Shown here: positions 1 to 6,682 of the stretch, piece by piece
How the letters are laid out: each line of letters starts with the position of its first letter
How positions within the stretch are numbered: position 1 is the stretch's first letter
From: Deltaproteobacteria bacterium
Lineage (GTDB): Bacteria; Desulfobacterota_C; Deferrisomatia; Deferrisomatales; JACRMM01
Length of the DNA: 19,227 bases
Assembly: GCA_016218905.1 (NCBI GenBank)
Contig: JACRCS010000057.1
Coordinates: 1 to 19,227 of the forward strand
Direction of reading: 5' to 3'
Program-made: the position numbers and the translations under genes
Notes under the pieces: generated by a model
The model's input: the letters and a program-made list of their open reading frames with translations, nothing else
What the model was told of the DNA's origin: nothing
Database searches by the model: none

Positions 1-485
1 ACGGGCAGCTCGGCCGCCTCGGAGACCTCGAAGGCGGCGACGGTGAAGTCCTTGCTCTCCTGGGGCGTCCCGGGCTCCAGCATCGGGACCATGGCGAGCC
101 GGGCGAGCAGCCTCGAGTCCTGCTCCACCATGCCGTAGTACATCCCGGGGTCGTCGCCGACGTAGAGCACGAGCCCGCCCCGCGTCCCCGAGGTGGCGAT
201 CGAGAGCAGGGCGTCGGCCGCCACGTTGAGTCCCGACATCTTCATTGCGACGTAGCTTCGCTGACCGGCCCAGCTGTGCCCCGCGGCGACCTCCAGGGCG
301 ACCTTCTCGTTTACCGCCCACTCGACCCGCATCCCCTCCGGCGGATCGGCCAGGAGGTACTCCAGGGCGAGCGTCGCGGGCGTGCCGGGATAGCCGATCG
401 CCAGCCGGGCGCCGGCCTCCACGGCGCCGCGCGCGCTCGCTTGATTGCCCGGCAGGAGGACGCGTTCAGGTCGACCAGGGGACAC
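1..485 (-). CDS. iorA: Indolepyruvate ferredoxin oxidoreductase, alpha subunit (5' part, runs off left edge)
   Basis: This is the N-terminal 161 residues of the large subunit of indolepyruvate:ferredoxin oxidoreductase. The enzyme is a cytoplasmic, thiamine-diphosphate and FeS enzyme that oxidises aryl-pyruvates from aromatic amino acids to aryl-CoA. Family hallmarks are visible: GNQASARGAVEAG near residue 13, GYPGTP near residue 31, VNEKVALEVAAG near 58, an MKMSGLNVA stretch near 82, the GDDPGM and EQDSR motifs near 109-122, and an EPGTPQESKD stretch near 137. The GTG start at 485 is preceded by GGAGGAG at 8-nt spacing. The gene lies 42 bp downstream of the diguanylate cyclase on the same strand, so co-transcription is plausible. 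The part of the family that usually reads HSSQNEQDSR reads YYGMVEQDSR here. The family assignment is firm, but the exact 2-oxoacid substrate is inferred from the family. Confidence 0.88.
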   Translation of the reverse strand, partial: MSPGRPERVLLPGNQASARGAVEAGARLAIGYPGTPATLALEYLLADPPEGMRVEWAVNEKVALEVAAGHSWAGQRSYVAMKMSGLNVAADALLSIATSGTRGGLVLYVGDDPGMYYGMVEQDSRLLARLAMVPMLEPGTPQESKDFTVAAFEVSEAAELP

Positions 486-527
486 GTTGGGAACTCCTCC
501 GAGGGGGCTTAAACGCGGGGGCGGGGC

Positions 528-2054
528 TCACTGGGCCGCGGAAGCGACCGGAGCGCAGTCGAAGGTCAAGAGACAGACGCGGTTGCGGCCGTCTGCCTTT
601 GCCCGGTAGACGGACCAGTCGGCGCGTTCGAGGAGCTCCTGGGCCGTGGAGGCGTCCTCCGGATAGGCCGCCACGCCGACGCTGATCGTCAGTTTCCCGT
701 CGGGGAGGGCCTCTTCGCCGGCGAACGTCGCCCGAAGGACGGCTCTTCGCAGCTTCTCCGCCACCAGCCCGCCGTTCTGCTTCGAGGTCCGAGGCAGGAT
801 GACGACGAACTCCTCGCCCCCGTAGCGGGCGACGGTGTCGATGCCGCGGGTGTTCCGCAGGAACGTCCCCGCCGCCTTCCGGAGCGCCGCGTCGCCCGTC
901 AGATGATCGTTTCCGTCGTTGAACGTCTTGAAGTGGTCCAGGTCGATCATGAGCAGGGAGAGCGGCATGGCGTGCCGTAGCGCGTGGCTCCACTCGGCGT
1001 CGAGCTGACGCAGAAAATGGCGGCGGTTGTAGATGCCCGTCAGCTCGTCGCGCACGGCGAGCTCTTTCATCGTGTGGTAGAGGCGCGCGTTCTCCACGGC
1101 CATCGCCGCCGCGTCGGCGAAGATCCCCAGGACGTCCAGGTCCTCCTGCTGGATCGCCCGCCGCGACGCCGGGTTCTCGACCGTGATCGTTCCCACCACG
1201 TTCCCCCGGGCGACCATCGGCATCTTGATGAAGCCCGTGCTGTGGAGCTCCGCGAGCGGCGTGCCCCGAGTGTCCGGATGGGCGGCCGGATCCTCGATCC
1301 GGAGCGTGCACCCGTCCCGGAGCACTGCGCGAATCCAGGGTTGACGCCGCGCGTCCTTCAGGAACCATCGCATCCGCTGAAGGAGCCCCTCGCGATCGCC
1401 CTCGGGCACGCCGAGGGCCACCTTCGCCTCCTCGCAGGCGAGCGAGGGATCCATGAGACCGATCACGATCCGCTCGAACTCAAAAGTGTCCCGGATCCGC
1501 TGGGCAAGCTGCGTGAGGATCTCGTCGAGATCCAGGGACGAGGAGACGGCGCGCGCCGCCCGGCTGATCGCCTCCAGCTCGCGGTTCTTTTTTTCGAGCT
1601 CGAGCTTCTCGGCCTCGAGGCGGAGTTTTTGGGCCTCGAGCTCCCGGTTGAGGTTCAGGATCTCCCGGAACGCCTCCCGGTTCTCGATGGCCTCCACCAC
1701 GGACTGCAGAAAACGGGCCGGCTCGAGGGGCTCCTGCAGGTACTCGTAGACGCCGTGCTTGAGAAGCGAGATCGCTTCCTGGAGGTCTGGCTCCCCGGCG
1801 ATCGAGAGGAAGGTCGCTTCGGGACCGATCTCCCTCACGGTTTCCACGAAGGGGCGGTCGGTCCGCCTCAGCTCTTCCGCCCGAAAGGCGATCACATCCC
1901 AGGTCGAGGGCTCGCGCAACGCTCTGGCCTCTTCGAGGCTGCCGGCGTGGCACACCTCGAGCCGCCAGTCGCCGAGAACGCCCCCGGTGGGGATCCACGG
2001 CGCCGGGTCGGAGATGACGAGCAGGGTTCGCGCCTCGGGGACCGGATCCGTCAC
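528..2054 (-). CDS. Diguanylate cyclase: degenerate receiver, coiled coil, GAF, GGDEF
   Basis: This 508-aa protein probably makes cyclic di-GMP from two GTP. Residues 8-125 look like a receiver fold (VISD, GVYEYLQEPLEP) but lack the phospho-acceptor Asp (WDVIAFRAEE at 52-61) and the conserved Lys (EYLQEP). Residues 125-165 form a Glu/Leu-rich coiled coil. Residues 170-325 are GAF-like, ending in ADAAAMAVENARLY. Residues 333-495 are a GGDEF domain with DELTGIYNRRHF, DLDHFKTFND and an intact GGEEF at 412-416. An RGID sequence at 403-406, exactly five residues before GGEEF, matches the RxxD inhibitory site, so product feedback is expected. The GTG start at 2054 has GGAGG seven bases upstream. 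The reading frame stays open further upstream, but that part has no family similarity. It is transcribed divergently from pgpH and lies 42 bp ahead of iorA. Confidence 0.88.
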   Translation of the reverse strand: MTDPVPEARTLLVISDPAPWIPTGGVLGDWRLEVCHAGSLEEARALREPSTWDVIAFRAEELRRTDRPFVETVREIGPEATFLSIAGEPDLQEAISLLKHGVYEYLQEPLEPARFLQSVVEAIENREAFREILNLNRELEAQKLRLEAEKLELEKKNRELEAISRAARAVSSSLDLDEILTQLAQRIRDTFEFERIVIGLMDPSLACEEAKVALGVPEGDREGLLQRMRWFLKDARRQPWIRAVLRDGCTLRIEDPAAHPDTRGTPLAELHSTGFIKMPMVARGNVVGTITVENPASRRAIQQEDLDVLGIFADAAAMAVENARLYHTMKELAVRDELTGIYNRRHFLRQLDAEWSHALRHAMPLSLLMIDLDHFKTFNDGNDHLTGDAALRKAAGTFLRNTRGIDTVARYGGEEFVVILPRTSKQNGGLVAEKLRRAVLRATFAGEEALPDGKLTISVGVAAYPEDASTAQELLERADWSVYRAKADGRNRVCLLTFDCAPVASAAQ

Positions 2055-2236
2055 GTCGGGGCCTCCATGGGCGCGGGAGAGCCCCGCGCTCGCCGGGCCG
2101 TCAGGATCGTCTTTGCAGAGCGCTTCCGTCGAGGGGGTTCTGCATCGGCGAGGCGCGCCCTCGGGACCACGAGGCCGTCGAGCGCCTCTCGCCGGGAGGA
2201 CTGCTTCAGCGGGCACCTCCTCGTACAAGCCGCTGT

Positions 2237-2266
2237 ACCGTATCACACGCCGTCGAAGAGCGACAA
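2237..2266 (-). promoter_or_regulatory. Candidate promoter for the diguanylate cyclase
   Basis: On the minus strand TTGTCG (2266-2261) is followed after 18 bases by TACGGT (2242-2237). The hexamer is preceded by TGA, which gives the TGn of an extended -10 element. Both hexamers match consensus only partly (4/6 and 3/6), so this is a candidate only. It would give a leader of about 180 nt. Confidence 0.28.
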
Positions 2267-2293
2267 CGGTTTTCCCTAGGATTCCTGGGGATC

Positions 2294-2323
2294 TTGACAC
2301 CCTGAAGGGGGGTGCCCTATAGT
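2294..2323 (+). promoter_or_regulatory. Sigma70-type promoter of the pgpH cluster
   Basis: A perfect TTGACA -35 (2294-2299) and TATAGT -10 (2318-2323) are separated by 18 bp. Transcription would start near 2330, about 14 nt before the ATG at 2344. A GGAGGAGAG ribosome-binding sequence lies directly before that ATG. This is the best promoter match in the window and fits housekeeping expression of the downstream cluster. Confidence 0.75.
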
Positions 2324-2343
2324 GCAACGGTTTCGGAGGAGAG

Positions 2344-3249
2344 ATGCTCGATTCTTCCAGGCTGGATCCGAAGCCGCCGTCGGACGGCTCGACCGACGAC
2401 GAAGGGACGGACCAGCGCAGGTGGAGCCAGTCCCGGTTCGCCCGCTTCGCCCTTCTGCTTCTGCTCGCCGCGCTCGCGAGCTTCCTCATCGGCCATCAAA
2501 CCCAGCCGCGCGGAATCGCATACGATCACGGCGAGATCGCTCGGGTCGACGTCAAGGCTTCGCTCGACTTCCTCTTGGAGGACTCGGAAGCCACCGAACG
2601 CGCCCGAAGGCTCGCCGAGTCGGCGGCTCCCACGATCTACGACTACGACCCCGAAGCCCTCGAGCGGTCCCTCGCCTCCCTGGAGGAAGAGCTGAAGGCG
2701 GTGCGCGCGGCCTCCCCGCAGGGAGAGCGGTCGGCGCGCCGGGCCCTGTCGAGCCGCTGGGGCTTCACCGTACCCGTCGAGTTCCTGCGCCTCCTCCGCG
2801 AGCCCGCCAACCGTCCGCTCATCGAGGCGGGTATCCGCTCCGCCCTCGGCCCCCTGTACGAGAGAGGGGTCGTCGCGAACCGTAACGTCGTTCTGAGCGA
2901 GAAACCGAACAAGGTCGTCGTGCGCAACCTCGGCACGCGAGAGGAGCGACCGCTCGCCGACCCCTCGAGAGTGGAAGACTTCGACCTCGTCAAGCGCGAG
3001 CTGGAGACCTCCCAGGGCGCCGGGCCGGTGAGGGACGGCACCCGGAAGATCGCGGCCGTCCTGCTCCGCCCCAACCTGACCTACAACGGGGAAGAGACCG
3101 CCGCCAGGCGAGCGGCGGCCCGCAACGGCGCAAGACCCGTCCTCTACGAGATCCGGCGCGGAGAGATGCTGGTCCGGGAAGGGGACCGCGTTACCGCCGG
3201 GCAGGCGCAGAAGCTCGCCGTCCACGCGAAGGTCGCGGGAAGGGACTAA
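2344..3249 (+). CDS. pgpH: PgpH-type c-di-AMP phosphodiesterase, N-terminal part up to an in-frame TAA
   Basis: This 301-residue reading frame is the first part of a 7TM-HD (PgpH/YqfF) protein, a membrane enzyme that hydrolyses cyclic di-AMP. It has an N-terminal membrane segment at about 34-50, then the extracytoplasmic domain typical of the family at about 60-295. The domain's usual ending is present: RRGEMLVREGDRVT followed by a QKLAVH stretch. The frame then hits TAA at 3247-3249. The next codons, in the same frame, encode the expected following membrane segments and HD domain (see the entry at 3397). The ATG at 2344 has GGAGGAGAG before it and a strong promoter upstream. The single stop with no frame change suggests a nonsense mutation, a sequencing or assembly error, or readthrough. 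As written, this half alone would lack the catalytic domain. Confidence 0.8.
   Translation: MLDSSRLDPKPPSDGSTDDEGTDQRRWSQSRFARFALLLLLAALASFLIGHQTQPRGIAYDHGEIARVDVKASLDFLLEDSEATERARRLAESAAPTIYDYDPEALERSLASLEEELKAVRAASPQGERSARRALSSRWGFTVPVEFLRLLREPANRPLIEAGIRSALGPLYERGVVANRNVVLSEKPNKVVVRNLGTREERPLADPSRVEDFDLVKRELETSQGAGPVRDGTRKIAAVLLRPNLTYNGEETAARRAAARNGARPVLYEIRRGEMLVREGDRVTAGQAQKLAVHAKVAGRD
3247..3249 (+). other. In-frame TAA interrupting pgpH
   Basis: The TAA lies between the extracytoplasmic domain (…VAGRD) and RWEGWAGVFLLAALLLYAAY, the start of the 7TM region. Codons on both sides are in the same frame and both look like coding sequence of one family. No start codon occurs in that frame until the ATG at 3397, inside the membrane region. 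Confidence 0.85.
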
Positions 3250-3396
3250 CGGTGGGAGGGCTGGGCGGGCGTCTTCCTCCTCGCGGCGCTCCTCCTCTAC
3301 GCGGCCTACGACTTCGGCCGCTCGAACATCAAGAAGTTCCGGCACGAGCCGCGGGACCTCGCCTTCCTCGGCTCGGTCCTCGCGCTCTGGCTCGTC

Positions 3397-4680
3397 ATGG
3401 AGCGGGTGGGTCTCCACGTGGGCGCCGGCGTGGGGGACCTGATGCCCTACCTGCCGGAAAACGCCGCGCTCTTCGCCCTGCCGATCGCGTCGGCGGTAAT
3501 GGTCGTACGGGCGGTCATCAACTCCGAGACGGCGCTCGTCGCCGCGGTGCCCTTCTGCGCGCTCGCCTCCCTGCCGGCGGACCGGAGCCTCCCGGCGTTC
3601 TTCTACCTCCTGACCGGCGGGCTCATCGGCGCGCACCGCGCCGCCCGCGCGTGCCGGAGAACGGAGTTCATCCGGGCGGGGATCTGGATGGGGCTCGCCC
3701 AGGGAGCTTCGGCCTGGGGGCTCGGCTGGCTGGAGGGCTGGGGCGCCCAGCCGCAGGCGGCCACGATCATCCTGATGGCGATCGCGAGCGGCATCGTCGG
3801 CGGCTTCCTCGCGCTCTCCGTGGTGCCGGTGGCGGAGACGATCTTCGGCTACACCACCGATATGCGGCTGATGGAGCTCGCCAGCCTCGACCACCCGCTC
3901 CTGCGGGACCTCATGGTGCGGGCGCCGGGCACCTATCACCACTCGATCGTGACCGGCACCCTGGTGAAGGCGGCGGCCGAGTCCATCGGTGCCCGGGCCC
4001 TGCTGGCGGCGGTGGCCGCCTACTACCACGACGTCGGCAAGATCAGCAAGCCTTCGTACTTCGTCGAGAACCAGGCCGACGGCGGGAACCGGCACGAGAA
4101 GCTGCGCCCGAGCATGTCGGCCCTGATCCTCATGTCCCACGTGAAGGAAGGCGTGGAGCTGGCCCGCAAGCACCGGTTGGGCCGCGACATCGTGGCGATC
4201 ATCCGACAGCACCACGGGACGGGCCTCATCCAGTTCTTCTACGACAAGGCCTGCCAGAGCGCGCGGCCCGGCCTCGACGACGTCCAGGAATCCGACTACC
4301 GCTACCCGGGTCCGAAGCCGCGTTCCCGGGAGGCCGCCCTCGTTCTCCTCGCCGACGCCGTGGAGGCCGCGGCCCGGACGCTCCCGGATCCGAAGCCGGC
4401 GCGCATCCACGGCCTCGTCCAGAACCTCATCAACCGGATCTTCTCGGACGGCCAGCTCGACGAGTGCGACCTCACGCTGAAGGACCTGCACGAGATCGCG
4501 CGGAGCTTTTCGAGGATCCTGACTGGAATCCACCACCAGCGGATCGATTACCCGCTGGCGGCGCAGAAGGAAAAACGCACTCATGGTGATCTGGATTCGG
4601 AACGACTTCGAGCAGGCCGGGATCGACGAGGAGAAGCTGCGGCGCAGGGCGCAGAGAGCCTTAGGCGCCTTGGGATGTGA
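3397..4680 (+). CDS. pgpH: PgpH-type c-di-AMP phosphodiesterase, C-terminal 7TM-HD part (frame open from 3250)
   Basis: The same frame as the upstream half resumes at 3250 and encodes several hydrophobic segments, then a catalytic HD domain. Visible HD ligands are the His pair in APGTYHHSIVTG, the HD in AYYHDVGKISKPSYF, the His pair in IIRQHHGTG and the Asp in LLADAVEAAART. This is the order expected for PgpH. The only in-frame ATG before the HD domain that could restart translation with most of the membrane region is at 3397. It has no obvious ribosome-binding site and would lose the first membrane segments. The family's usual C-terminal end (HHQRIDYP) is reached at about 4550, but the stop codon is only at 4680, so the gene overlaps ybeY by 98 bp. 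I infer one broken gene, 2344-4680, of about 778 codons. An independently functional C-terminal protein is less likely. Confidence 0.78.
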   Translation: MERVGLHVGAGVGDLMPYLPENAALFALPIASAVMVVRAVINSETALVAAVPFCALASLPADRSLPAFFYLLTGGLIGAHRAARACRRTEFIRAGIWMGLAQGASAWGLGWLEGWGAQPQAATIILMAIASGIVGGFLALSVVPVAETIFGYTTDMRLMELASLDHPLLRDLMVRAPGTYHHSIVTGTLVKAAAESIGARALLAAVAAYYHDVGKISKPSYFVENQADGGNRHEKLRPSMSALILMSHVKEGVELARKHRLGRDIVAIIRQHHGTGLIQFFYDKACQSARPGLDDVQESDYRYPGPKPRSREAALVLLADAVEAAARTLPDPKPARIHGLVQNLINRIFSDGQLDECDLTLKDLHEIARSFSRILTGIHHQRIDYPLAAQKEKRTHGDLDSERLRAGRDRRGEAAAQGAESLRRLGM

Positions 4681-5029
4681 GGAGGAAGAGCTCTCGATCT
4701 GGCTCTGCAGCGACGAAGCGATCCGGGAGCTCCACCGGACCTACCTCGGCGCGGACACCCCCACGAACGTCATGAGCTTCGCCCAAAGGGAGGGCGAGTA
4801 CGCGGACCTCGAACCCGGGGTCCTCGGCGACGTCGTCGTGAGCGTCGACACCGCCCGGAGAGACGCCCAGGAGGGCGGCCTCTCGCTGGACGACGAGCTC
4901 TCTTACCTCCTGATCCACGGCATCCTTCACCTCGTCGGGTACGACCACGAGGGCGAACAGGCCCACCGCGCCCCCGAGATGGAAGCCAAGGAGAGCGAGC
5001 TCTTCGAGCTCGTCCGCCGTGAAGCCTGA
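4583..5029 (+). CDS. ybeY: Endoribonuclease YbeY
   Basis: This 148-aa cytoplasmic metallo-endoribonuclease acts in 16S rRNA 3'-end maturation and ribosome quality control. The zinc motif HGILHLVGYDHE is intact, giving H112, H116 and H122 (H-x3-H-x5-H). The upstream family motif TPTNVMSFAQREGE at about 59-72 corresponds to the usual TDVLSFP stretch. Length is normal for the family. The ATG at 4583 is preceded by AGAAGGA, and the start lies inside the 3' end of the pgpH frame. It overlaps the next gene by 11 bp. The order HD-phosphodiesterase, ybeY, dgkA is a widely conserved bacterial arrangement, which supports the assignment. Confidence 0.95.
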   Translation: MVIWIRNDFEQAGIDEEKLRRRAQRALGALGCEEEELSIWLCSDEAIRELHRTYLGADTPTNVMSFAQREGEYADLEPGVLGDVVVSVDTARRDAQEGGLSLDDELSYLLIHGILHLVGYDHEGEQAHRAPEMEAKESELFELVRREA

Positions 5030-5717
5030 CACCTGGCTCGAGTCCCTCAACTGCGCAGTTGACGGGATCCTCCACGCCGTCCGGACGCAACGCCACCTGC
5101 GCTGGCACCTCCTGGCCGGGCTGGCGGTCCTCGTCCTCGCGCCCGGCTTCGCCGTCAGCTCGTCGGAGTTCGCGCTCCTCGCGCTGGCTGCCGGCGCGGT
5201 GCTGATCGCGGAGCTCTTCAACACCGCGGTGGAAGCGGGCGTGGACCTCGTCTCTCCCGAGTTCCACCCGCTGGCGAAGGCGGCGAAGGACGTCGCGGCG
5301 GGGGCGGTCCTCGTCGCTGCCTTCGTGGCGGCGGCCGTGGGCTGGGTCGTCCTCTGGCCGCGCGTCAGCCCACCGGCGAGCGGCGCCCTGCAGGCTCTGG
5401 ACCGGCTGCAGCCCGTGGGGATCGTCTCGACGCTCCTCTCGGTGCTCGTGCTGGTGATCCTCGGGAAGGTCCTCGTCGGGCGGGGCCGCGCCTGTCATGG
5501 GGGCTTCCCCTCGGGCCACGCCGCGGTTTCGTTCGCGATCGCCACGCTCCTCGCGCTCCACACGCGCGACGCGACCGTGGCCGCGCTCTCGGGGCTCCTG
5601 GCGCTGATGGTGAGCCACAGCCGACTCCTCCTACGCGTACACACGCGCGTCGAGGTGGCGGTCGGCGGCGCCCTGGGAGCGGCCGTGTCGGCCCTTCTCT
5701 ATTGGTTGTTTGCTTGA
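5019..5717 (+). CDS. Fusion of DgkA-type lipid kinase and PAP2 phosphatase
   Basis: This 232-aa membrane protein joins two small lipid enzymes. Residues 5-112 are DgkA-like (diacylglycerol or undecaprenol kinase), with ELFNTAVEAGVDL at 65-77 and HPLAKAAKDVAAGAV at 83-97. Residues 135-230 are a PAP2 phosphatase: K150-x6-R157, PSGH at 164-167, and SR-x5-H-x3-E at 201-212. Two deviations stand out. The kinase stretch usually written xERNxRIH reads TQRHLRWH, so the usual Glu is Gln at 24. The last PAP2 motif has Glu212 where Asp is usual. The GTG start at 5019 overlaps the end of ybeY, so the pair is translationally coupled. Kinase and phosphatase activities on isoprenoid lipid carriers are inferred from the families. 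Which half is active cannot be told from sequence. Confidence 0.85.
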   Translation: MKPDTWLESLNCAVDGILHAVRTQRHLRWHLLAGLAVLVLAPGFAVSSSEFALLALAAGAVLIAELFNTAVEAGVDLVSPEFHPLAKAAKDVAAGAVLVAAFVAAAVGWVVLWPRVSPPASGALQALDRLQPVGIVSTLLSVLVLVILGKVLVGRGRACHGGFPSGHAAVSFAIATLLALHTRDATVAALSGLLALMVSHSRLLLRVHTRVEVAVGGALGAAVSALLYWLFA

Positions 5718-5793
5718 ACCGCCGTGCCCATACTCGTATGATCCGTCTCTCTGTCCGTCCCTGACGGCTTCTTTCTGCAGCTCTTTTGGAACG

Positions 5794-6672
5794 ATGCCTC
5801 CCGAAATCGAAGACTCTCCTTGGAAAATGGTTCTTGATTGGCTGACGGGCCGCGCCAGGTCGAGGCGCGATCTCGTCAAGGAAATGGAACACCTCATCGA
5901 AGAAGGAGCCGCGGAAGGACTGCTCAACGAAGAGCAGGGCGAGATGCTCTTGTCGGTGCTCTCCTTTCGCAAGACCGTGGTCCGCGAGATCATGGTGCCC
6001 CGCACCGAGATGGTAGCCGTGGACCGCGACTCCAGCCTCGACGAGCTGGTCCGGCGGATGGTCGAAGAGGGGCACTCGCGGCTCCCCATCTACGAGGAAG
6101 ATCCCGAGCACATCGTGGGCCTCATCACGGCCCGGGACGTGCTCCGCTTCTGGGAAGCCCGGCCGCCGCACCCACCCCTTTGCGAGATCCTGCGGCCCGC
6201 CTTCTTCGTCCCCGAGACGATGAACCTCGAGGTGCTGCTCGCGGAGTTCAAGAAGCGGCGGGTACACCTGGCGCTCGCGGTCGACGAGTACGGAGCCATC
6301 TCGGGTCTGGTGACGCTCGAGGACGTCCTGGAAGAGATCGTGGGGGAGATCCAGGACGAGTACGATGACGAAGAGCCCACCGAGATCACCGCCATGGGAG
6401 ACGAGTTCCGGGTCGACGCCCGGACGGAAGTCGAGCGGCTCGAGGAACGACTCGGCATCGAACTCGAAGCCAACGGCGAGTACGAGACGCTCGGCGGCCT
6501 CGTCTTCCACGTTCTCGGCCGGATCCCGGAGTCCGGAGAGGTATTCCGGCACAGAGGGCTGGAGATTACCGTCGAAGACGCCGACCGGCGGCGCGTGAAA
6601 GAGCTGAGGATCCGCAAGATCGCGCCCTCCGAAGCCGCCGGCGAGCTCGGAGAAGGCGAAGCCGGGCCGTAG
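5794..6672 (+). CDS. CBS-pair / CorC_HlyC domain protein (hemolysin C, CorC family)
   Basis: This 292-aa cytosolic protein belongs to the HlyC/CorC (TlyC) family, associated with Mg2+/Co2+ handling and envelope homeostasis. An N-terminal helical region (about 25-65) leads into the family hallmark EIMVPRTEMVAVD at 65-77. Two CBS domains follow at about 66-125 and 130-188; the second includes AVDEYGAISGLVTLEDVLEEIVGEI. A CorC_HlyC domain follows at about 198-280 (YETLGGLVFHVLGRIP). The membrane DUF21/CNNM domain of larger relatives is absent, as in CorC itself. I chose the ATG at 5794 because family similarity begins just after it. A TTG at 5710 would overlap the previous gene and add 28 unrelated residues. 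The ribosome-binding site is weak. Neighbouring ybeY and lnt match a common cluster. Confidence 0.9.
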   Translation: MPPEIEDSPWKMVLDWLTGRARSRRDLVKEMEHLIEEGAAEGLLNEEQGEMLLSVLSFRKTVVREIMVPRTEMVAVDRDSSLDELVRRMVEEGHSRLPIYEEDPEHIVGLITARDVLRFWEARPPHPPLCEILRPAFFVPETMNLEVLLAEFKKRRVHLALAVDEYGAISGLVTLEDVLEEIVGEIQDEYDDEEPTEITAMGDEFRVDARTEVERLEERLGIELEANGEYETLGGLVFHVLGRIPESGEVFRHRGLEITVEDADRRRVKELRIRKIAPSEAAGELGEGEAGP

Positions 6673-6682
6673 CTTCGCTCCC

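Larger units (their letters stand above)
2055..2343. promoter_or_regulatory. Divergent intergenic region between the diguanylate cyclase and pgpH
   Basis: This 289-bp gap separates two divergent cyclic-dinucleotide genes and should carry both of their promoters. The plus-side promoter is clear and is listed separately. The minus-side candidate is weaker. The roughly 180 bases between that candidate and the GTG at 2054 would form a leader. I see no recognisable c-di-GMP riboswitch or other known leader RNA in it. Confidence 0.6.

Noticed and set aside
466..1368. Long open minus-strand frame inside the diguanylate cyclase gene
   Set aside because: It is rich in Arg/Gly/Pro with no family motifs and lies in a shifted frame of a well-supported GGDEF gene.
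2317..4584. 755-codon open frame antisense to pgpH
   Set aside because: This is a composition effect of high GC. The sense strand carries recognisable HD motifs, and the antisense product has only low-complexity charged sequence.
3252..4589. Alternative frame over pgpH as a separate gene after the TAA
   Set aside because: It encodes Arg/Gly/Pro-rich sequence. The original frame continues with membrane segments and the HD domain.
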